Source of the DNA: Bacillota bacterium
Lineage (GTDB): Bacteria; Bacillota_A; Clostridia; Peptostreptococcales; Anaerovoracaceae
Assembly (NCBI GenBank): GCA_017437925.1
Contig: JAFRWQ010000165.1
Coordinates: 1 to 8,448, forward strand
Length of the DNA: 8,448 bases
Reading direction: 5' to 3'
In this document: positions 6,240-8,448 of the stretch, piece after piece
Position numbering within the stretch: the first letter of the stretch is position 1
Layout of the letters: the number at the start of each line of letters is the position of its first letter
Notes under the pieces: model-generated
Told to the model about the DNA's origin: nothing
What the model saw: the letters and a program-made list of their open reading frames with translations, nothing else
The model's database searches: none
Translations under genes and position numbers: made by a program

Positions 6240-7195
6240 GAGCAGCCATACTTACCAGCGGAGGCGACGCTCCGGGCATGAACGCCTGCGTAAGGGCGGT
6301 CGTAAGAGGATGCCTTGCCAAGGAGATCGACATCTTCGGCATACGCCAGGGCTTTGAGGGCTTCTTCACCGACAATATCTACAGGATGGACGTGTCGTCG
6401 GTGGCAGACATCATCCACAGGGGCGGCACCGTTTTAAGGACCGCCAGAAGCGACCGCTTCAAGACCGGGGAAGGCCTTGAGGAAGCGGCGGCTTTCCTTG
6501 AAAAATACGGCATAGAGGCTCTTGTGGTCATAGGAGGCGACGGCAGCCTCCACGGCGCCATGGAGCTTTCGAAGATCTGCGGGGTCAGGGTATACGGCAT
6601 ACCCGCGACCATAGACAACGACCTGGCCTATACCGAGTATTCCATAGGCTTCGACACCGCCGTGAACACCGTGGTATCCGCCATAGGCAATATCAGGGAT
6701 ACTTCTTCGGCCCTGGGCCGCACCACCGTAATAGAGGTCATGGGAAGGGGCTGCGGAGACATAGCCCTGCACGCGGGCCTCGCGGGAGGCGCCGAGACCG
6801 TGATCGTGCCCGAGACGGTCCCCGACATCGACGAGATCTGCGAAAACATCAAAGCGGGAGTTGCAAGAGGCAAGCTCCACAGCATCATACTCAAAGCCGA
6901 AGGCACAGAGCTTTCGACCCAGACCCTGGCCGAGATACTCCAGCTCAAGACCGGCTGCGAGACCAAGACCGTCATACTGGGCTACATACAAAGAGGCGGA
7001 AGTCCCACCGCAAAGGACAGGGTCCTTGCCAGCAGGCTGGGCTTCAGAGTGACCGAATTGATAGAAGAGAAGGCCGATTCCTGCGCCCTGGGGGTGAGGG
7101 GAGAGACCCTCATAGAGATGCCCTTCGACGAGGCTCTGGCCTGCGAGAAGCACTCCCCCATGGAGTACCTCAAGATCTGCCAGACCCTGCTGTAA
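6236..7195 (+). CDS. pfkA: ATP-dependent 6-phosphofructokinase
   Basis: The enzyme phosphorylates fructose 6-phosphate to the 1,6-bisphosphate, the committed step of glycolysis. At 319 residues it has the normal length of bacterial PfkA (320 in E. coli). Motifs in order: LTSGGDAPGMNA (6-17, phosphate loop), ADIIHRGGTVLRTAR (57-71), VVIGGDGS (97-104), IPATIDND (122-129) with catalytic Asp127 and Asp129, RTTVIEVMGRGCGD (162-175) with substrate residues Arg162, Met169 and Arg171, Glu222, and LGYIQRGGSP (248-257) with Arg253. Gly103 in GGDGS favours ATP over pyrophosphate (PPi enzymes have GGDDS). Position 124, Gly in most ATP enzymes and Lys in PPi enzymes, is Ala here, and the F6P-contacting His of GHIQRGG is Tyr250. 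Arg20 and Arg24 keep the allosteric-site arginines. It is the last gene of its operon. Confidence 0.92.
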   Translation: MRAAILTSGGDAPGMNACVRAVVRGCLAKEIDIFGIRQGFEGFFTDNIYRMDVSSVADIIHRGGTVLRTARSDRFKTGEGLEEAAAFLEKYGIEALVVIGGDGSLHGAMELSKICGVRVYGIPATIDNDLAYTEYSIGFDTAVNTVVSAIGNIRDTSSALGRTTVIEVMGRGCGDIALHAGLAGGAETVIVPETVPDIDEICENIKAGVARGKLHSIILKAEGTELSTQTLAEILQLKTGCETKTVILGYIQRGGSPTAKDRVLASRLGFRVTELIEEKADSCALGVRGETLIEMPFDEALACEKHSPMEYLKICQTLL

Positions 7196-7215
7196 AGCGG
7201 CGCATCTATAAGTAT

Positions 7216-7258
7216 TTGATATAGATCAACGCGTATTTATAACGAAAAAGTTTATATT
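7216..7258 (+). promoter_or_regulatory. CRP/FNR-type box with -10 element
   Basis: TTGAT-ATAG-ATCAA (7216-7229) is an exact match to the FNR-family palindrome TTGAT-N4-ATCAA. A TATATT -10 lies at 7253-7258, which puts transcription start at about 7264-7265 and the box centre at about -41.5 to -42.5, the classical class II activator position. No good -35 is present, as expected for an activator-dependent promoter. Chance occurrence is possible, and Bacillota FNR proteins often use other sites. Confidence 0.4.
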
Positions 7259-7280
7259 TATCTGCTGATCAGTGTTTTGT

Positions 7281-7320
7281 AGGACCGTAACGATTTTAAA
7301 CGCCGCTGCGGTCCTTTTTT
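7281..7320 (+). terminator. Rho-independent terminator after pfkA
   Basis: AGGACCG (7281-7287) pairs with CGGTCCT (7309-7315), extended by an imperfect inner stem (T-G, A-T, then CG with CG), and six T follow (7315-7320). The other strand has no U-tract, so it acts only on the plus strand. It would end the PNP-pfkA operon and any transcript from the FNR-like promoter. Confidence 0.85.
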
Positions 7321-7437
7321 AGTTTTCGGCATATGAAAAAGCGTGCAAGTATTTACTTACGTGTCGGGACTTGCCGTTTCAGAGGGAAATATCAGGAAAT
7401 TATACTTTGACAAATCGTTTATTTTGATGTAATGTAA

Positions 7438-7466
7438 TTGTAATATTTGCGTGACGCGGGTATATT
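7438..7466 (+). promoter_or_regulatory. Promoter of the substrate-binding lipoprotein gene
   Basis: TTGTAA at 7438-7443 and TATATT at 7461-7466 are spaced by 17 bp, giving a leader of about 43 nt. A perfect TTGACA at 7407-7412 is an alternative -35, but the hexamer at the right distance (TAATGT, 7430-7435) is poor. Confidence 0.5.
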
Positions 7467-7473
7467 ATGCCCG
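7457..7473. promoter_or_regulatory. Palindrome over the -10, possible operator
   Basis: CGGGTATATTATGCCCG has two 8-bp half-sites around a central T; seven pairs are Watson-Crick and one is a T-G mismatch. It covers the -10 hexamer and the expected transcription start, a repressor-type position. It could also fold at the 5' end of the RNA. The binding protein is unknown. Confidence 0.35.
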
Positions 7474-7515
7474 TTTTGCGAGTTCCTATCCTAGAAATAA
7501 CAGAAGGAGAAAAAC

Positions 7516-8448
7516 ATGAAGAAAGCTTTAGCGATTTTTCTTTGCGTGATGCTTGTTGTCTCCATGCTGGCCGGCTGCGGTTCCAAGACCGAGACCAAGC
7601 CCGCAGAGACCAAGCCCGCAGAGACCAAGCCCGCAGAGACCAAGCCTGCCGAGACCAAGCCGGCAGACACTCCCCCGGCTCCGACTCAGGCTCCGGCGGA
7701 AGCCAAGTTCAAGGATGATATAATCGTCGGTATTTCCGGCAAAATCATCGACATTGACCCCCAGGAGAACTCCAATACCCAGCACAACTACTATTTCCGC
7801 TGCGTATTCGACACTCCGCTTGACTTCAACAACCAGACCAAGGAACTCGAGCCCAACATCTGCACCGAGTGGAGCACTGAAGACGGCAAGACCTGGAATC
7901 TGACCTTCCGCGATGACGTCTACTTCCACAACGGCGAGAAGATGACCACCGAAGACGTGGCATGGACCTTTGAGCGCGGCAAGGACAGCAGCTCCTCCAC
8001 CACTCTCTGCAAGCCCATGGAAGAGATCAAGGTCGTAGACGATACCCATCTCACCATCACTCTGGCCACCGTCAACGTGGACTTCCCCTACCTGCTGACC
8101 CTGCCCACCGCCTCCATCATGTGCAAGAAGGCTGTTGAGGCCGGCGACAAGGACGCCACCGGCATCGGCACCGGTCCGTGGGTCCTCGACTCCTATGAGT
8201 TCGGCGACTATCTGAAGATGACCAGGAACGAGAACTTCTGGGGCGAGAAGGCCAAGGCCAAGACCCTGACCTATCGTTACATGCCCGAGACCAGCGCCCG
8301 TCTGGTAGCTCTCGAGACCGGCGAGATCGACGTCTGCCAGGATCCCGACACCAACGAGCTCAACCACGTCACCGATAACGACAAGCTCGAGCTCCAGAGC
8401 TACACCTCCTCCTCCATCCAGTACCTCGCCTTCAACTGCGAGAAGGGC
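7516..8448 (+). CDS. ABC transporter substrate-binding lipoprotein, peptide/nickel type (SBP_bac_5), 3' end outside the window
   Basis: The first 311 codons are present and the gene runs off the right edge. It captures a solute, most likely a peptide, at the cell surface and delivers it to an ABC permease probably encoded further right. MKKALAIFLCVMLVVSMLAGC is a lipoprotein signal peptide, with the lipobox LAGC ending at Cys21. A flexible tether follows: five ETKPA repeats (26-50), then a Pro/Ala/Thr-rich stretch to about 62. From residue 68 the DppA/OppA fold is clear: DIIVGISG, IDPQEN, LEPNICTEWSTEDGKTWNLTFRDDVYFHNGEKMTTEDVAWTFER (split over strands and the family's signature region), GTGPWVLDSYE and RNENFWGEKAK. 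The ATG follows AAGGAG (7504-7509) at 6 nt. Unlike its neighbours it uses CGC/CGT and ATC rather than AGG and ATA, the mark of a highly expressed gene. Confidence 0.93.
   Translation, partial: MKKALAIFLCVMLVVSMLAGCGSKTETKPAETKPAETKPAETKPAETKPADTPPAPTQAPAEAKFKDDIIVGISGKIIDIDPQENSNTQHNYYFRCVFDTPLDFNNQTKELEPNICTEWSTEDGKTWNLTFRDDVYFHNGEKMTTEDVAWTFERGKDSSSSTTLCKPMEEIKVVDDTHLTITLATVNVDFPYLLTLPTASIMCKKAVEAGDKDATGIGTGPWVLDSYEFGDYLKMTRNENFWGEKAKAKTLTYRYMPETSARLVALETGEIDVCQDPDTNELNHVTDNDKLELQSYTSSSIQYLAFNCEKG
7591..7665 (+). repeat. Five tandem 15-bp repeats encoding ETKPA
   Basis: The unit GAGACCAAGCCCGCA occurs three times identically (7591-7635), followed by two copies with only synonymous changes (CCTGCC, CCGGCA in the last two codons). 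The repeats encode the tether right after the lipidated Cys of the substrate-binding protein. Identical nucleotide copies suggest recent slippage or expansion. Confidence 0.95.

Larger units (their letters stand above)
7196..7515. other. Non-coding region between pfkA and the substrate-binding lipoprotein gene
   Basis: No convincing gene lies in these 320 bases. They hold, in order, an AT-rich 7-bp hairpin (7204-7210 with 7220-7226), a CRP/FNR-like box with a -10 element, a rho-independent terminator, an inverted repeat (GCAAGT 7345-7350 with ACTTGC 7369-7374) of unknown meaning, a perfect TTGACA (7407-7412) without a good -10 at normal spacing, three close TGTAAT copies (7428-7444), and the lipoprotein promoter. 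I saw no riboswitch or T-box core. Confidence 0.7.

Noticed and set aside
7265..7272. CTGATCAG palindrome
   Set aside because: Only 8 bp and a common chance restriction-site-like sequence; nothing around it supports an operator.
7467..7718. 83-codon plus frame overlapping the lipoprotein start
   Set aside because: Out-of-frame reading of the 15-bp repeats (RRDQA type); no ribosome binding site.
7528..8367. 279-codon minus-strand frame opposite the substrate-binding protein
   Set aside because: Its C-terminus is merely the antisense of the ETKPA repeats (LGLCGLGLCG type), and the plus frame is a complete lipoprotein with signal peptide and fold motifs.

Overview
This 8.4 kb window looks like chromosome from a moderately GC-rich anaerobic Bacillota (Clostridia, perhaps Lachnospiraceae or Oscillospiraceae-like). 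The evidence is the Shine-Dalgarno-led genes, heavy use of AGG (Arg) and ATA (Ile) codons, sigma-A type promoters, U-tract terminators, and protein families such as a DUF4367-like protein, a DERI-type E2-like protein and a Lys/Thr/Pro-rich tethered lipoprotein. The taxonomic call is an inference from protein style, not from a marker gene. No IS element, phage gene, CRISPR array, tRNA or rRNA was seen.

Layout. 1-320 is the 3' end of a (+) gene for a hypothetical DUF4367-like protein. 397-3040 is a likely two-gene (+) unit: a six-helix membrane domain fused to an E2/chloramphenicol-acetyltransferase-like domain, followed 25 nt later by a class I/II PLP aminotransferase. A strong bidirectional terminator (3081-3124) separates this unit from a convergent (-) locus at 3172-4773. 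That locus reads as one YtcJ-like amidohydrolase of about 533 residues, interrupted by a single in-frame amber codon (4099-4101). Its expected metal-binding histidines also appear to be absent.

A short divergent region (4774-4905) carries two extended -10 elements facing each other, one for the amidohydrolase locus and one for a (+) operon. The operon is tightly packed (1-nt and 4-nt overlaps): purine nucleoside phosphorylase, a small membrane protein of unknown function, and ATP-type 6-phosphofructokinase. The two enzymes fit nucleoside salvage feeding ribose-1-phosphate carbon toward glycolysis; the role of the membrane protein is unknown.

7196-7515 is a 320-bp intergenic region. It holds an exact TTGAT-N4-ATCAA CRP/FNR-type box upstream of a -10 element, a rho-independent terminator, and a promoter with a palindrome over its -10. 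From 7516 to the window edge runs the first 311 codons of an oligopeptide/dipeptide-type ABC transporter substrate-binding lipoprotein with five perfect ETKPA repeats after its lipobox.

The points most worth a second look are the amber-split, apparently metal-free amidohydrolase; the membrane-fused E2-like protein with Glu in place of the catalytic His; the FNR-like promoter that runs straight into a terminator (candidate short RNA); and the face-to-face promoters at 4832-4871.
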